Shown here one piece after another: positions 9,375 through 19,475 of a stretch of DNA of 64,000 nucleotides (positions within the stretch are counted from its first letter, which is position 1; each line of letters opens with the position of its first letter). The DNA comes from Rhizobium indicum (GTDB lineage Bacteria > Pseudomonadota > Alphaproteobacteria > Rhizobiales > Rhizobiaceae). The notes below the pieces were generated by a model. That model had not been told where the DNA came from and ran no database searches. It saw only the letters and a list, made by a program, of their open reading frames with translations. The DNA lies in the NCBI RefSeq assembly GCF_005862305.2, contig NZ_CP054021.1:4133501-4197500 (forward strand), given 5' to 3'. Made by a program: the position numbers and the translations under genes.

Positions 9375-10778
9375 ATGGACACGCCGATCGACGCGCGCAG
9401 ACTTGCGCCGACAAACGATAATCGTTGGAGCGCACATTTCCGTGCCACGCTGGCGCTCGGCATTCCGCTGATCGGCGCCCAGCTCGCTCAGCTCGGCATC
9501 CACACCACCGACGTGATGATCATCGGACGTCTCGGCGCCGAGCAGCTGGCGGCGATGGTGCTGTCGGCCCAATTCCTCTTCACGATCCTTATCTTCGGAT
9601 CGGGCTTTGCGATCGCCGTCATTCCGCTGGTGGCCCAGGCCTATGGCCGCGGCGACGTCGTCTCGGTGCGCCGATCGCTGCGCATGGGTCTCTGGGTGGT
9701 GATCGGATTCTGGATCATCATGCAACCGGCCTTCTTCAATGCGGAACAGATCCTGCTTTTTGCGCAGCAGAAGCCCGAGGTGGCCAAGCTCGCACACGGC
9801 TACATCATGATCGGTCAGTTCGGCGTGTTGCCGGCGCTGCTCTTCAACGTCATGCGCTCGCTCGTCAGCGCCATCGGCAAGGCGGGCATCATCCTCAACG
9901 TCACCATCGCCACGCTGGTGATGAACGCGATCTTTGCCTATATCCTCGTACTCGGCCATTTCGGCTTTCCGGCGATGGGGCTCGAGGGTGCGGCGATCGT
10001 TTCGGTCGTGGTGCAGACAGCCGGCTTCCTCTTCATCCTGGCTTTCGTGCAGCGGCGGGAAGAGACGCGGCGCTACGAGATCTTCGTGCGGTTCTGGAAA
10101 CCCGACTGGCACGCGCTGCTGGAGGTCATCCGGCTCGGTTTCCCGATCAGCGTCACCATCCTTGCCGAGGTCAGCCTGTTCACGGTGGCTTCGCTGCTGA
10201 TGGGCTATATCGGCACCATCGAGCTTGCGGCTCATGGCATTGCCCTGCAATGGGCCTCGATCGCCTTCATGATTCCGCTCGGCCTCAGCCAGGCGGCAAC
10301 GGTGCGCGTCGGTGTCGCCCACGGGCAGGGCGATTATCAGGGGCTGGTGCGCGCTTCGATCACCGTGCTCGTCCTCGCCTGCGCCATTTCGGCGGTGGGC
10401 AGCGTGCTCTTTGCCTCCATGCCGCAATTCCTCGGCAGCTGGTTCCTCGACGTCAACTCGCCCGAGGCGCCCGAGGTACTTGCCTATGCCGGGCCGCTGA
10501 TCGTCGTTGCCGGCCTTTTCCAGCTGGTCGACGGGCTGCAGGTGATCGCCAATGGATTGCTGCGCGGCCTCAAGGACGCCCGTGTGCCGATGATCATGGC
10601 GTTGATCGCCTACTGGCCGATCGGCTTCTTCCTCGCCTGGGCCTTTGCCTTCCCGCTCGGTTTCGGCGGCATCGGCATCTGGTTCGGCTTCCTCGTCGGG
10701 CTGGCGGCGGCTGCCGTCATGCTCTGCGCGCGCTTCTACCTTCTTCTTCGCCGGGAGGGAGTGACGGCGGGCGCCTGA
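9375..10778 (+). CDS. MATE family multidrug efflux protein (NorM-like)
   Basis: 467 residues with about twelve hydrophobic segments in two related halves. The N-terminal half opens ATLALGIPLIGAQLAQLGIHTTDVMIIGRLG and the second half has LGFPISVTILAEVSLFTVASLL, both typical MATE signatures. Conserved QLVDGLQVIANGLLRGLKD lies near residue 390. It exports cationic drugs or plant-derived compounds in exchange for sodium or protons at the inner membrane. Its 3' end is 10 bases from the convergent ABM gene. Confidence 0.93.
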   Translation: MDTPIDARRLAPTNDNRWSAHFRATLALGIPLIGAQLAQLGIHTTDVMIIGRLGAEQLAAMVLSAQFLFTILIFGSGFAIAVIPLVAQAYGRGDVVSVRRSLRMGLWVVIGFWIIMQPAFFNAEQILLFAQQKPEVAKLAHGYIMIGQFGVLPALLFNVMRSLVSAIGKAGIILNVTIATLVMNAIFAYILVLGHFGFPAMGLEGAAIVSVVVQTAGFLFILAFVQRREETRRYEIFVRFWKPDWHALLEVIRLGFPISVTILAEVSLFTVASLLMGYIGTIELAAHGIALQWASIAFMIPLGLSQAATVRVGVAHGQGDYQGLVRASITVLVLACAISAVGSVLFASMPQFLGSWFLDVNSPEAPEVLAYAGPLIVVAGLFQLVDGLQVIANGLLRGLKDARVPMIMALIAYWPIGFFLAWAFAFPLGFGGIGIWFGFLVGLAAAAVMLCARFYLLLRREGVTAGA

Positions 10779-10788
10779 TATCTCCTGA

Positions 10789-11109
10789 TCAGGCTGCGAC
10801 CGGCTTGTAGCCGGCGATATCGGCGCGGATGCCGAGCCGTTCGAACATTTCCTGCGGACTAAGGTTCGCCGTTGCCTGCGCGGCGGCGACCGCTGCCTGC
10901 GACCGCTCGAACGCCTCGGCATTTTCCCATTCGGCGATCGCCACGAAGTTGAATTCGCCGGGTCCGGCGACCTGTTCCAGGACGGAGTGACGGGTGAAGC
11001 CTTCCTGCGCCTGCAGCAAGGTATGTGTGCATACCATATGCATCAGGAACTCGTCGCGCGCCGGGGGCGGTACGGCGAACTTGTCGATCCTGTAGAAAAC
11101 GCCGTTCAT
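10789..11109 (-). CDS. ABM-domain (antibiotic biosynthesis monooxygenase-like) protein
   Basis: 106 residues, a single dimeric alpha-beta barrel of the ABM type. The family pattern is visible in IDKFAVPPPARDEFL (first strand and helix), LLQAQEGFTRHSVLE, FNFVAIAEWENAEAF and the helix of alternating Ala/Gln after it. Members are small cofactor-free oxygenases, haem-degrading enzymes or stress proteins; nothing here fixes the substrate. The ATG at 11109 follows a GGAGAG site. The gene is monocistronic and convergent with the MATE pump. Confidence 0.82.
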   Translation of the reverse strand: MNGVFYRIDKFAVPPPARDEFLMHMVCTHTLLQAQEGFTRHSVLEQVAGPGEFNFVAIAEWENAEAFERSQAAVAAAQATANLSPQEMFERLGIRADIAGYKPVAA

Positions 11110-11237
11110 CCATTCTCTCCTGCATCATATGTTTGCAGGTAGCTCTGTAATTCCTCAAGTTAGGTTGAGGTCAATATACGAACGAAGAAAAAGGCCCACC
11201 TGTGCGAGCCTTCATCAGAAGTGTGAATTATTTGAAA

Positions 11238-12443
11238 TCAGCGTTCGGCGAGCGCCGGTTCGCCCTTCTTCTCGCGCACCATGTTGATGAAGCGGCGGAA
11301 GAGATAGTGGCTGTCCTGCGGGCCCGGAGAGGCTTCCGGATGGTGCTGGACCGAGAAGACCTGCTTGCCGAGGACGCGCAGGCCGCAATTGGTGCCGTCG
11401 AAAAGCGAAATATGAGTCTCTTCAACGCCATCCGGCAGCGACTTCGAGTCGACCGCGAAGCCGTGGTTCATCGAGACGATCTCGACCTTGCCGGTCGTAT
11501 GGTCCTTGACGGGGTGGTTGGCGCCGTGATGGCCCTGATGCATCTTCTCGGTCTTCGCGCCGAGTGCGAGACCCAGCATCTGGTGGCCGAGGCAGATGCC
11601 GAAGACTGGGATATCGGTCTTGATCAGCGTCTTGATGACAGGCACGGCATAGTCGCCGGTTGCCGCCGGATCGCCCGGGCCGTTCGACAGGAAGATGCCG
11701 TCCGGCTGCATGGCGAGCACGTCTTCGGCGCTCGTCGCGGCCGGCACGACGGTCACCTTGCAGTCGAGGCCGGCAAACAGGCGCAGGATGTTGCGCTTGA
11801 CGCCGTAATCGAGGCAGACGACGTGGTATTTCGCGTCCGTTGCCTTGAGTTCACCGTAGCCTTCATTCCAGACCCACGGCGTTTCGGTCCATTGCGAGGA
11901 CTGGCCCGACGAGGCGATCTTGGCGAGGTCGAGACCTTCAAGCCCACTCCAGGCTTTGGCTTCGGCCTTCAGCGTCTCGATGTCGAAGACGCCGTTCGGA
12001 TCGTGGGCGATGACCGCGTTCGGAGCGCCGTTCTCACGGATCCAGGCGGTCAGTGCGCGCGTGTCGATGCCGCAGAGACCGATGACGCCGCGGGCCTTCA
12101 GCCATTGGTCGAGGTGCTTGGCGGCGCGGTAGTTCGAGGGCTCAGTGATGTCGGCCTTGAAGATGACGCCAACGGCGCCGTGGCGGGCGGCAGGCGTCAG
12201 GTCCTCGATGTCTTCATCATTGGTGCCGATATTGCCGATATGCGGGAAGGTGAAGGTGACGATCTGGCCGAGATAGGAGGGGTCCGTCAGGATCTCCTCA
12301 TAGCCGGTGAGCGCTGTGTTGAAGACCACTTCGGCCGGCACCTTGCCGGTGGCGCCGATGCCCTTGCCTTCGATGACCGTGCCGTCGGCAAGAACGAGCA
12401 GGGCGGTCGGCTTTTCGATTGTCCAGGGTGCTGTCGCGGTCAT
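11238..12443 (-). CDS. carA: Carbamoyl-phosphate synthase small (glutaminase) subunit
   Basis: 401 residues from the ATG at 12443 (MTATAPWTIEKP); an ATG two codons upstream is equally possible, whereas the longer frame to 12581 begins with non-family sequence. The N-terminal CPSase domain reads TALLVLADGTVIEGKGIG and FNTALTGYEEILTDPSY. The C-terminal class I glutamine amidotransferase has the nucleophile Cys in FGICLGHQMLGLALG and the His/Glu pair in VQHHPEASPGP. It hydrolyses glutamine and channels ammonia to CarB, encoded at 405-3893. The gene stands alone and is divergent from the YqeY gene. Confidence 0.97.
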   Translation of the reverse strand: MTATAPWTIEKPTALLVLADGTVIEGKGIGATGKVPAEVVFNTALTGYEEILTDPSYLGQIVTFTFPHIGNIGTNDEDIEDLTPAARHGAVGVIFKADITEPSNYRAAKHLDQWLKARGVIGLCGIDTRALTAWIRENGAPNAVIAHDPNGVFDIETLKAEAKAWSGLEGLDLAKIASSGQSSQWTETPWVWNEGYGELKATDAKYHVVCLDYGVKRNILRLFAGLDCKVTVVPAATSAEDVLAMQPDGIFLSNGPGDPAATGDYAVPVIKTLIKTDIPVFGICLGHQMLGLALGAKTEKMHQGHHGANHPVKDHTTGKVEIVSMNHGFAVDSKSLPDGVEETHISLFDGTNCGLRVLGKQVFSVQHHPEASPGPQDSHYLFRRFINMVREKKGEPALAER

Positions 12444-12712
12444 CTTCATCCCGTTTCCGGCAGGTGGGCGCGTTGCCGCGCTCGTCGCCATTTGATTTCG
12501 CAGGCGTGTGGACACGGCAATGCCGCGCGCTTCAGGCCTGATCACGAATTTTGGTGCAGGTGGCGGTAAATAGCCACGCAATCGCTTAGCGTCAATCTTT
12601 GTAGCCGAGATCGCGGCCGTTTTCCTGCGCTTTATCGCACTGACCGCGCAATTTATTTGATCCGCCGCATCAGCGTGGTTTATGAAGCGGCATCAAAACA
12701 GGAGTGAAGACC

Positions 12713-13168
12713 ATGCTGCGCGATCAACTCGCCACCCAGCTGAAAGAGGCGATGAAGGCCAAGAATGCGGAGCGGCTTTCCACCGTCCGGCTGATTCAGG
12801 CCGCGGTCAAGGACCGCGATATCGCCAACCGCGGCACCGGCAAGGAGCAGGCGAGCGACGACGAGATTCTGCAGATCCTCGCCAAAATGGTGAAGCAGCG
12901 TGACGAATCGGCCAAGATCTACGAGGAGAATTCCCGGCCGGAGCTTGCCGCCAAGGAGCGCGCCGAAATCATCGTCATCCAGGATTTCATGCCGAAGCAG
13001 CTTTCGGACGGCGAAGTGCGCGCCAACGTCTCGGCGATCATCACTGAAACGGGTGCCGCAGGCGGCAAGGACATGGGCAAGGTAATGGCGGCGCTGAAGG
13101 AGCGTTATGCCGGCCAGATGGATTTCGCCAAGGCGTCGGCGACCGTCAAGGAACTGTTGAACGGATAA
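12713..13168 (+). CDS. GatB/YqeY domain protein
   Basis: 151 residues. The ATG at 12713 sits nine bases after GGAG (12701-12704). MLRDQLATQLKEAMKAKN, then LSTVRLIQAAVKDRDI, EIIVIQDFMPKQLSD and GKDMGKVMAALKERYAG match the YqeY family, an all-helical domain related to the tail of the GatB subunit of tRNA-dependent amidotransferase. A tRNA-linked role is inferred for the family but not demonstrated. It is divergent from carA and close to the dnaG locus, an arrangement seen in several alphaproteobacteria. Confidence 0.92.
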   Translation: MLRDQLATQLKEAMKAKNAERLSTVRLIQAAVKDRDIANRGTGKEQASDDEILQILAKMVKQRDESAKIYEENSRPELAAKERAEIIVIQDFMPKQLSDGEVRANVSAIITETGAAGGKDMGKVMAALKERYAGQMDFAKASATVKELLNG

Positions 13169-13171
13169 GCC

Positions 13172-14101
13172 TCAGACAACTTGCCTTGCCTGCGGTTCGT
13201 CACGGACCGCAGGCCCGAGCACCGCTTCGGCGGCGGCATCGATGATGGCGAATTTCGCCGCCTGATAATTCCAGTATTCGCGGATGAAATGGGCCGACAG
13301 CCAGAAGTCGCCCTTGCGGGAGGGTTCGGTCCAGCCAATGCTCTCCATGGTTGCTGCCTGCATCAGAAGCCGCTTCAGGTGGGTATTGGAGATCATGAAC
13401 TGTTCGCGGATTTCCCTGAGCGACAGAGGGCCGAGCACGACGCGTTCGGCCGTCCTTGGAAATTCGGGAAGGCGCGAGATCAGGTAGTCCATCACCAGCC
13501 CGCCGGAATTCGCCCAGTTGAAGAGGTTGAAGGTGGCGCCCGGATTGCGGACCGCTTCACTCCCGATGATCGCCCTTGCGATCAGCGGCTGGATCGCTGC
13601 CATCATTGCCGAGGGATCGGCGGCAATCTTATCGGCGCGCTCACCGCCGTCGAGACCGTCGAGGATCATCATATGGGCGACGAGCCATCGGGTAAAATGC
13701 TGCTCGGCGATTTCGGTAGGCTCCAGGTAGCGTGTGCGCTTGTCGGGGCCGGGAACCGGCCGCAGGAAGCGATAGGCCAGCATTTCCTGCATGAAGGCTG
13801 CGGCCGTGTTGCGGCTGGCGATGTCGTTCCTGACCGCAAAATCGATGAAGCGGCCGGAATAGAGGCCGCCGCTCTTCCCGTCGTCGGAATAGCCGTAATG
13901 AAGCGCGAAGCCGGCATGGGCCATCAGCCAGCGCTGCTGCGCGGCGAAGATGGAGGCGATGCGCGGGCTCTCGCGATAGATGGCGAGCATCTGATCGGCG
14001 CAATGCAGGATGGCAGCGAGAAAGCGATCGTCTGCTGCAAGGTTGTCCGCGGTAAAAGCCATTTGGAGAGGTCCAGGGAGTTCGGCGCATACATCTTTCA
14101 T
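13172..14101 (-). CDS. Uncharacterised protein with a putative C-terminal HTH
   Basis: 309 residues from the ATG at 14101 (MKDVCAELPG); the open frame extends further upstream but only into low-complexity sequence. It is mostly helical and soluble with no signal peptide. Residues ~230-265 contain LSLREIREQFMISNTHLKRL followed by MQAATMESIGW, which looks like a helix-turn-helix, so a transcriptional role is possible. I do not recognise the N-terminal ~220 residues. It ends three bases from the convergent YqeY gene. Confidence 0.75.
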   Translation of the reverse strand: MKDVCAELPGPLQMAFTADNLAADDRFLAAILHCADQMLAIYRESPRIASIFAAQQRWLMAHAGFALHYGYSDDGKSGGLYSGRFIDFAVRNDIASRNTAAAFMQEMLAYRFLRPVPGPDKRTRYLEPTEIAEQHFTRWLVAHMMILDGLDGGERADKIAADPSAMMAAIQPLIARAIIGSEAVRNPGATFNLFNWANSGGLVMDYLISRLPEFPRTAERVVLGPLSLREIREQFMISNTHLKRLLMQAATMESIGWTEPSRKGDFWLSAHFIREYWNYQAAKFAIIDAAAEAVLGPAVRDEPQARQVV

Positions 14102-14732
14102 GCGAGCGCCGCCTGTCAACGGTTTTATCGATAAGCGGTTAATTTCAAAGGGAGAGTTGTCGCAGCAGAGCCCAAAATTTAAGAAGGCAGGAGCTGGGGG
14201 CGCTCCTGCCTTCTTGCTCTTTGCTTCCTCCGGCACGCAGGGCCGAAGCCCAAGCCGGAGGGTATTTGCAAAGGCACCCTTGCGAAGCGGCGCCGGGGGT
14301 AGGGATGGTGCTTCGCTCGGGGATCGCTTTGTTGAGATCGAACCTATTGCGGTGCGGCGGCGTATTCAAATTACAAAAAAATAATAATTGCCGGAATCGG
14401 CGGTTTGGGAGGCGCCTAGGCGGCTTCTCGGGAGGTGGCGCGAGGGATGATGAGGCGCAATCACCTGATGGAATAACCATTTGTTTCAAAAAGATTTTTT
14501 CTCAACTGTGTTGGAGGTCCACGCTCTCGCGGAAGCTTTTCTGACGGCGGAATTCCTGCTCCGAAGAGACAATAATGTCGCACCCTGTCGCAGGGGGCGA
14601 TAACGCGTTGTTGATTGGATAACCGGAGCCGCCGATGACGGCCGCATAGCCTGTGAATAGCGGGTTTTCATGACAAGTTTCGTGGCATGGAGCGGAAAAG
14701 CAGCTTATATGGGAGCTGGCCAAGAGGTATAA
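14102..14732. other. Long non-coding region upstream of dnaG
   Basis: About 630 bases between divergent genes, with no supported reading frame. It holds a perfect 14-bp hairpin at 14181-14215. Next come a GC-rich stretch with further inverted pieces (GCGAAGC at 14282-14288 facing GCTTCGC near 14309-14315) and an AT-rich part at about 14367-14390. The last part should carry the dnaG promoter. The mosaic of palindromes resembles rhizobial intergenic repeat elements. Confidence 0.5.
14181..14215. repeat. Perfect 14-bp inverted repeat with 7-base loop
   Basis: AAGAAGGCAGGAGC (14181-14194), loop TGGGGGC, then GCTCCTGCCTTCTT (14202-14215). It lies in a divergent region, where a terminator is not expected, so it may belong to an intergenic repeat element or an unrecognised short transcript. 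Confidence 0.7.
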
Positions 14733-16742
14733 ATGCGCTTTTCCAACACCTTTCTCGATGATATTCGCGACCGCGTTCCGATTTCGAACGTGATTGCGCG
14801 CCGCGTGAGCTGGGACAAGCGCAAGACCAACGTGTCCCGCGGCGACTACTGGGCCTGCTGCCCGTTCCACGGCGAGAAATCGCCGAGCTTCCATTGCGAG
14901 GACCGAAAGGGCCGCTATCACTGCTTCGGCTGTGGGGTGACAGGAGACCATTTCCGTTTCCTGACAGAACTTGAAGGTCTGAGTTTTCCCGAGGCGGTAC
15001 AGCAGATCGCCGATATGGCCGGCGTGCCGATGCCGCTTGCCGACCCTGTGATGGAGAAGCGCGAGAAGGAGCGCGGCTCGCTGATCGACGTCATGGAAAT
15101 GGCGACACAATTTTTTCAGGATCAGCTGCAGACGGCGAATGGGGCGAGGGCGCGCGCCTATCTGCGCGACCGCGGATTGACGGGGCGCACCATCGAGACC
15201 TTCCGTCTCGGCTATGCGCCCGACAGCCGCAATGCGCTCAAGGAATTCCTCGCTGGCAAGGGCGTACTCAAGGAGCAGATCGAGGCCTGCGGTCTGGTCG
15301 TCCATGAAAACGTGCCGGTTTCCTACGATCGTTTCCGCGACCGCATCATGTTCCCGATCCTGTCGTCGCGGGAAAAGGTGATCGCTTTCGGCGGACGCGC
15401 CATGTCGGCCGACGCGCCGGCGAAATATCTGAACTCCAACGAGACTGAACTCTTCCACAAGGGCAATGTTCTTTACAATTTTGCCCGTGCGCGGCGGGCG
15501 ATCCAGGGACCTGGCCGCGGTGATTCTCAGGACGACAATGCGACCGGCACCATTATTGCCGTCGAAGGCTATATGGACGTGATCGCGCTGCATCAGGCGG
15601 GCATCGAGAATGCCGTTGCGCCGCTCGGCACGGCGCTCACCGAAAACCAGCTCGAGCTGCTCTGGAAAATGGTGCCGCAGCCGGTGCTCTGCTTCGACGG
15701 CGACGGTGCCGGCATCCGCGCGGCCAATCGCGCCGCCGAACTGGCGCTGCCGCATCTGAAGCCCGGCCGTTCCGTTCGCTTCGCGCTTCTGCCCGACGGC
15801 AAGGATCCCGACGATCTCGTGCGCGATGACGGGCGCACGCCTTTCGACAAGGTGATGAGCCAGGCAAAGCCGCTCTCCGAGATGCTTTGGAGCCGGGAGG
15901 TCAACACCGGCAAGTTCGACACGCCTGAGGCGCGCGCCGAGCTCGAGGCGCGGCTGAAGCAACTGGTCGCCGTCATCGCCGACGAAAACGTCCGCCGTCA
16001 CTACCAGCAGGATATTCGCGATCGGCTGAACGCCTTCTTCCAGCCGCAGTTCCAGAACCGCAACAATGGCGATCGCCGCGGCGGCTTCAACGGCAATGGC
16101 AATTACCGGACGGGCCGCGACAATGCCGGCAAGGCCGGGCCGAAAAGCCCCAGCGTCATTTCAGAAAGGCTCGCCCGCTCGGGTCCCGTGCGCGGCCACC
16201 AGAACAATACGGCGCTGCGCGAATGCGTGCTGGCGCTGACCGTCGTCAATCACCCCTCGCTGATGATCGACGATTATGACGAGATTGCCGCGATCGAATA
16301 TGACAGCCGCGAGCTGCAGCGGCTCTGGTCGGCGATGCTGGGAGCAGCGGCTTCCGTCGCCGCCCCGCATCTGACGCGCGAATATCTGACCGAAAGGCTG
16401 GAATTCGAAGGCTTCGGCCCGCTCATCAAGAGCCTCGACCAGCAGGTGCGCAATGCCCGGCTGTGGATCGCGACCGAGCAGGCGGCGATGGAGGATGCGC
16501 GTGAGGGATACCGCCAGGCGCTGGCCTCCCACAAGCGGGCGAAGGCGCTGCGCCGGCAGAAGATCGAGCTCGAGCGCGAGATCGCGCTGGCAACCGAAGC
16601 CGGCGACGGCGAGGCGATCGTTCAGCTGATGCGAGCGCAGCAGGAAGTGCATTTCGAAGGGGTGCGCCTTGAGAACCAGGAGGCCATCATCGATGGCTTC
16701 GGCGTGCTTTCCGGCCGCGTCAAAGGGGCGGCGAACCACTGA
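14733..16742 (+). CDS. dnaG: DNA primase
   Basis: 669 residues. It synthesises RNA primers for the replication fork. The N-terminal CHC2 zinc finger is visible ([13 protein letters not shown] followed by YHCFGCG, about residues 46-72). The RNA-polymerase core has [15 protein letters not shown]. The TOPRIM metal site reads [20 protein letters not shown], followed by CFDGDGAG with its acidic pair. A Gly/Asn/Arg-rich linker (about residues 430-470) precedes the C-terminal helicase-binding region. The ATG at 14733 follows AAGAGG. Its stop codon overlaps the recQ start by one base. rpoD, which often follows dnaG directly in other bacteria, lies 6 kb further on here. Confidence 0.97.
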   Translation: MRFSNTFLDDIRDRVPISNVIARRVSWDKRKTNVSRGDYWACCPFHGEKSPSFHCEDRKGRYHCFGCGVTGDHFRFLTELEGLSFPEAVQQIADMAGVPMPLADPVMEKREKERGSLIDVMEMATQFFQDQLQTANGARARAYLRDRGLTGRTIETFRLGYAPDSRNALKEFLAGKGVLKEQIEACGLVVHENVPVSYDRFRDRIMFPILSSREKVIAFGGRAMSADAPAKYLNSNETELFHKGNVLYNFARARRAIQGPGRGDSQDDNATGTIIAVEGYMDVIALHQAGIENAVAPLGTALTENQLELLWKMVPQPVLCFDGDGAGIRAANRAAELALPHLKPGRSVRFALLPDGKDPDDLVRDDGRTPFDKVMSQAKPLSEMLWSREVNTGKFDTPEARAELEARLKQLVAVIADENVRRHYQQDIRDRLNAFFQPQFQNRNNGDRRGGFNGNGNYRTGRDNAGKAGPKSPSVISERLARSGPVRGHQNNTALRECVLALTVVNHPSLMIDDYDEIAAIEYDSRELQRLWSAMLGAAASVAAPHLTREYLTERLEFEGFGPLIKSLDQQVRNARLWIATEQAAMEDAREGYRQALASHKRAKALRRQKIELEREIALATEAGDGEAIVQLMRAQQEVHFEGVRLENQEAIIDGFGVLSGRVKGAANH

Positions 16743-18610
16743 TGTCGCTGACCGAACGAAACGAACCGGGCTTTTCCGCTTCCGGCGCGCTATTTTCTTC
16801 CGGCCGCTCGCCGCTCGATATCCTCAAGCAGGTCTACGGCTATTCCTCCTTCCGCGGCAAGCAGCAGCAGGTGGTCGAGCACGTGGTTTCCGGCGGCGAT
16901 GCGGTCGTGCTCTTTCCCACAGGTGCGGGTAAATCGCTGTGCTTCCAGATTCCGGCGCTCTGCCGCGACGGCGTCGGCATCGTCGTTTCGCCGCTGATTG
17001 CGCTGATGCGCGATCAGGTGGAGGCGATGAAGCAGCTCGGCATCCGGGCGGCCGCGCTCAATTCGTCGCTGTCGCGCGAGGAGTTCGTCGAGGTTCGCCG
17101 CGCGCTTTCGGCAGGCCAACTCGACCTTCTCTACGTAACGCCCGAGCGCATTTTGACCGATGGTTTCCGCGATCTGATCGCCAACGAGAAGATCGCGCTG
17201 CTTGCGATTGACGAGGCCCATTGCGTCTCGCAATGGGGCCATGATTTCCGGCCGGAATATCGTGCGCTCGGCCGGCTCGGCGAGCAATATCCCGGTGTGC
17301 CCAGAGTGGCACTGACGGCGACGGCCGATCCGCATACGCGCGACGACATGATCGAGCGGCTGGGTTTGGATACAGCCCGGATCTTCACCACCAGCTTTGA
17401 CCGACCGAATATTGCCTACGAGATCGTCGAGCGTGACCAGCCGCGCCAGCAGCTGTTGCGGTTCCTGTCCGGCCACAAGGGCGACAGCGGCATCGTCTAT
17501 TGCCTGTCGCGCGCCAAGGTCGAGGATACGGCCGAATGGCTGAACGGGCAGGGCATTCGCGCGCTTGCCTACCATGCCGGCATGGACAGGGCGGTTCGTG
17601 ACGCCAATCAGGATGCCTTCCTGAAAGAAGAGAATCTTTGCCTGGTCGCCACCGTCGCCTTCGGCATGGGCATCGACAAGCCGAACGTGCGTTATGTCGC
17701 CCATCTCGACCTGCCGGGTTCTGTGGAAGCCTATTATCAGGAGACCGGCCGCGCCGGGCGTGACGGTCTGCCGTCCGAGGTCTGGATGGCCTATGGCATG
17801 GCCGACGTCATCCAGCGCGGCCGGATGATCGACGAGGGCAGTGCCGCCGCCGAAATCAAGCGGGTCGAGCGCGCCAAGCTCAACGCATTGCTGGCGATCT
17901 GCGAGACCGCCTCCTGCCGCCGCCAGGCGATCCTTGCCCATTTCGGCGAGGCGCATGCCGGCCAGTGCGGCAATTGCGATACCTGCCTGAAGCCGGTCGA
18001 GACCTGGGAGGGCACGGAAGCGGCGATCAAGGCGCTGGCCGCCATCTATCGCACTGGCGAGCGTTTCGGCGCTGGCCATGTCGTCGACGTGCTCCTCGGC
18101 AACGTCAACGAAAAGACCGAACGTTTCGGCCACACCGAAATGCCGGTCTTCGGTGCCGGCAAGGATATCCCGGCGCGCGTCTGGCAGTCGGTCTTCCGCC
18201 AGTTGCTTGCCATGGGGCTGATCCGCGTCGACCACGAGGCCTTCGGGGCGCTGAAGCTCGAGCCGGAGGCGCGCCCCGTCTTCAAGCACGAGCGGCAGGT
18301 GTTCTTCCGCAAGGACCGCCCGGCCTCGGAACGGCGCACGAAGAAGGCGGAGCGCAACGAGCGCAAGTCGGGACTATCGGGCGCCGACGGCAGTCTCTTC
18401 GAGGCGCTGCGGGCCGAGCGCATGGCGATTGCGAAATCGCTCGGCGTGCCGCCCTATGTCGTCTTCCCCGATACGACGCTGATCGCCTTCGCCACGGAGA
18501 AGCCGCGCAGCCGCAAGGAATTGCTCGCCATATCAGGCGTCGGGCAGGCGAAGCTTGAGCGTTACGGCGATGCCTTCCTGGAGATCATCCTGGCGCAGGA
18601 CAACGGCTGA
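16742..18610 (+). CDS. recQ: ATP-dependent DNA helicase RecQ
   Basis: 622 residues, a 3'-5' helicase acting in recombination and fork repair. Visible parts are the RecQ motif 0 region ([17 protein letters not shown]), Walker A ([12 protein letters not shown]), the DEAH box ([19 protein letters not shown]), motif VI ([15 protein letters not shown]), the zinc-binding cysteines (C-x5-C and CGNCDTC in the RQC region) and a C-terminal HRDC domain ([20 protein letters not shown] to [13 protein letters not shown]). It is coupled to dnaG through the TGATG overlap, so the two are likely cotranscribed. Confidence 0.97.
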   Translation: MSLTERNEPGFSASGALFSSGRSPLDILKQVYGYSSFRGKQQQVVEHVVSGGDAVVLFPTGAGKSLCFQIPALCRDGVGIVVSPLIALMRDQVEAMKQLGIRAAALNSSLSREEFVEVRRALSAGQLDLLYVTPERILTDGFRDLIANEKIALLAIDEAHCVSQWGHDFRPEYRALGRLGEQYPGVPRVALTATADPHTRDDMIERLGLDTARIFTTSFDRPNIAYEIVERDQPRQQLLRFLSGHKGDSGIVYCLSRAKVEDTAEWLNGQGIRALAYHAGMDRAVRDANQDAFLKEENLCLVATVAFGMGIDKPNVRYVAHLDLPGSVEAYYQETGRAGRDGLPSEVWMAYGMADVIQRGRMIDEGSAAAEIKRVERAKLNALLAICETASCRRQAILAHFGEAHAGQCGNCDTCLKPVETWEGTEAAIKALAAIYRTGERFGAGHVVDVLLGNVNEKTERFGHTEMPVFGAGKDIPARVWQSVFRQLLAMGLIRVDHEAFGALKLEPEARPVFKHERQVFFRKDRPASERRTKKAERNERKSGLSGADGSLFEALRAERMAIAKSLGVPPYVVFPDTTLIAFATEKPRSRKELLAISGVGQAKLERYGDAFLEIILAQDNG

Positions 18611-18679
18611 GGGGACCCGCCTGATCCTTGAGATCGGGCAAGGGGGCATGGTAGTGCTGCCTCTAAAGGAGGAGCGCCG

Positions 18680-19408
18680 ATGGCCCAGAATATCTACGAC
18701 CGACCGGAATTCTTCGCCGGATATAGCGGCATGAGGCGATCCTTGCACGGGCTCGACGGAGCATCGGAGTGGCCGGCGGTGCGTGCGCTGCTGCCCGATC
18801 TTTCCGGCAAGCGTGTTGTCGATCTCGGCTGCGGCTTCGGCTGGTTTTCGCGTTTTGCCGTGAGTCAGGGTGCTGCAAGCGTGCTTGCGCTGGACATCTC
18901 GGCAAAGATGATCGCAAGAGCAAGGGCCGATACGGCGGATGCGGCGATCACCTACGAGATCGCCGATCTCGAGCATCTCACGCTTGCTCAAGCTTCTTTC
19001 GATTTCGCCTATAGCTCGCTGGCGCTGCATTATATCGAGGATTTTGCCGGTCTCGCCGCGACTGTCTATCGCGCGCTTTTGCCGGGATCGCAATTCGTTT
19101 TCACCATCGAGCATCCGATCTTCATGGCGCCGACCAATCCCGCCTGGGCAGCCGATGCCGAGGGGCGGCGCATCTGGCCGCTCGACCGCTATTCCGTCGA
19201 AGGTCCGCGCACCACCGACTGGCTCGCCAAGGGTGTCGTCAAGCAGCACCGCAAGCTCGGCACGACGCTCAACACCTTGATCGCGGCCGGTTTTGCCATT
19301 CGCCATGTCGAGGAGTGGAGCCCGAACGAAGATGAGATCCACGACAATCCGGATTGGGCGGAGGAGATGGACCGGCCGATATTCCTGCTGATTGCGGTCC
19401 AGCGCTGA
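18680..19408 (+). CDS. Class I SAM-dependent methyltransferase
   Basis: 242 residues from an ATG after AAAGGAGG. Motif I reads VVDLGCGFGWFSRFA (about residues 48-62), with the acidic residue of motif II in VLALDISAKMI, then FDFAYSSLALHYIEDF and the post-motif region LLPGSQFVFTIEHPIFM. This is a small-molecule type methyltransferase (Methyltransf_11/25 fold). The substrate is unknown. It sits 70 bases after recQ and before kbl on the same strand, without any pathway link that I can see. Confidence 0.9.
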   Translation: MAQNIYDRPEFFAGYSGMRRSLHGLDGASEWPAVRALLPDLSGKRVVDLGCGFGWFSRFAVSQGAASVLALDISAKMIARARADTADAAITYEIADLEHLTLAQASFDFAYSSLALHYIEDFAGLAATVYRALLPGSQFVFTIEHPIFMAPTNPAWAADAEGRRIWPLDRYSVEGPRTTDWLAKGVVKQHRKLGTTLNTLIAAGFAIRHVEEWSPNEDEIHDNPDWAEEMDRPIFLLIAVQR

Positions 19409-19475
19409 AGAAGACAAGCCGGCGGCAATATGCTAACCCGGCGGGCAAAACGGAAATCTCTGGGAAAGGCCGTCC

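Noticed and set aside
9237..10922. A 561-residue minus-strand frame across the MATE gene
   Set aside because: Composition (His/Arg/Glu-rich) is that of a shadow; the MATE protein on the + strand is clear.
11202..12569. A 455-residue + strand frame over carA
   Set aside because: Antisense shadow of carA with no family features.
14502..16001. A 499-residue minus-strand frame over dnaG
   Set aside because: Shadow of dnaG; the zinc finger and TOPRIM motifs are on the + strand.
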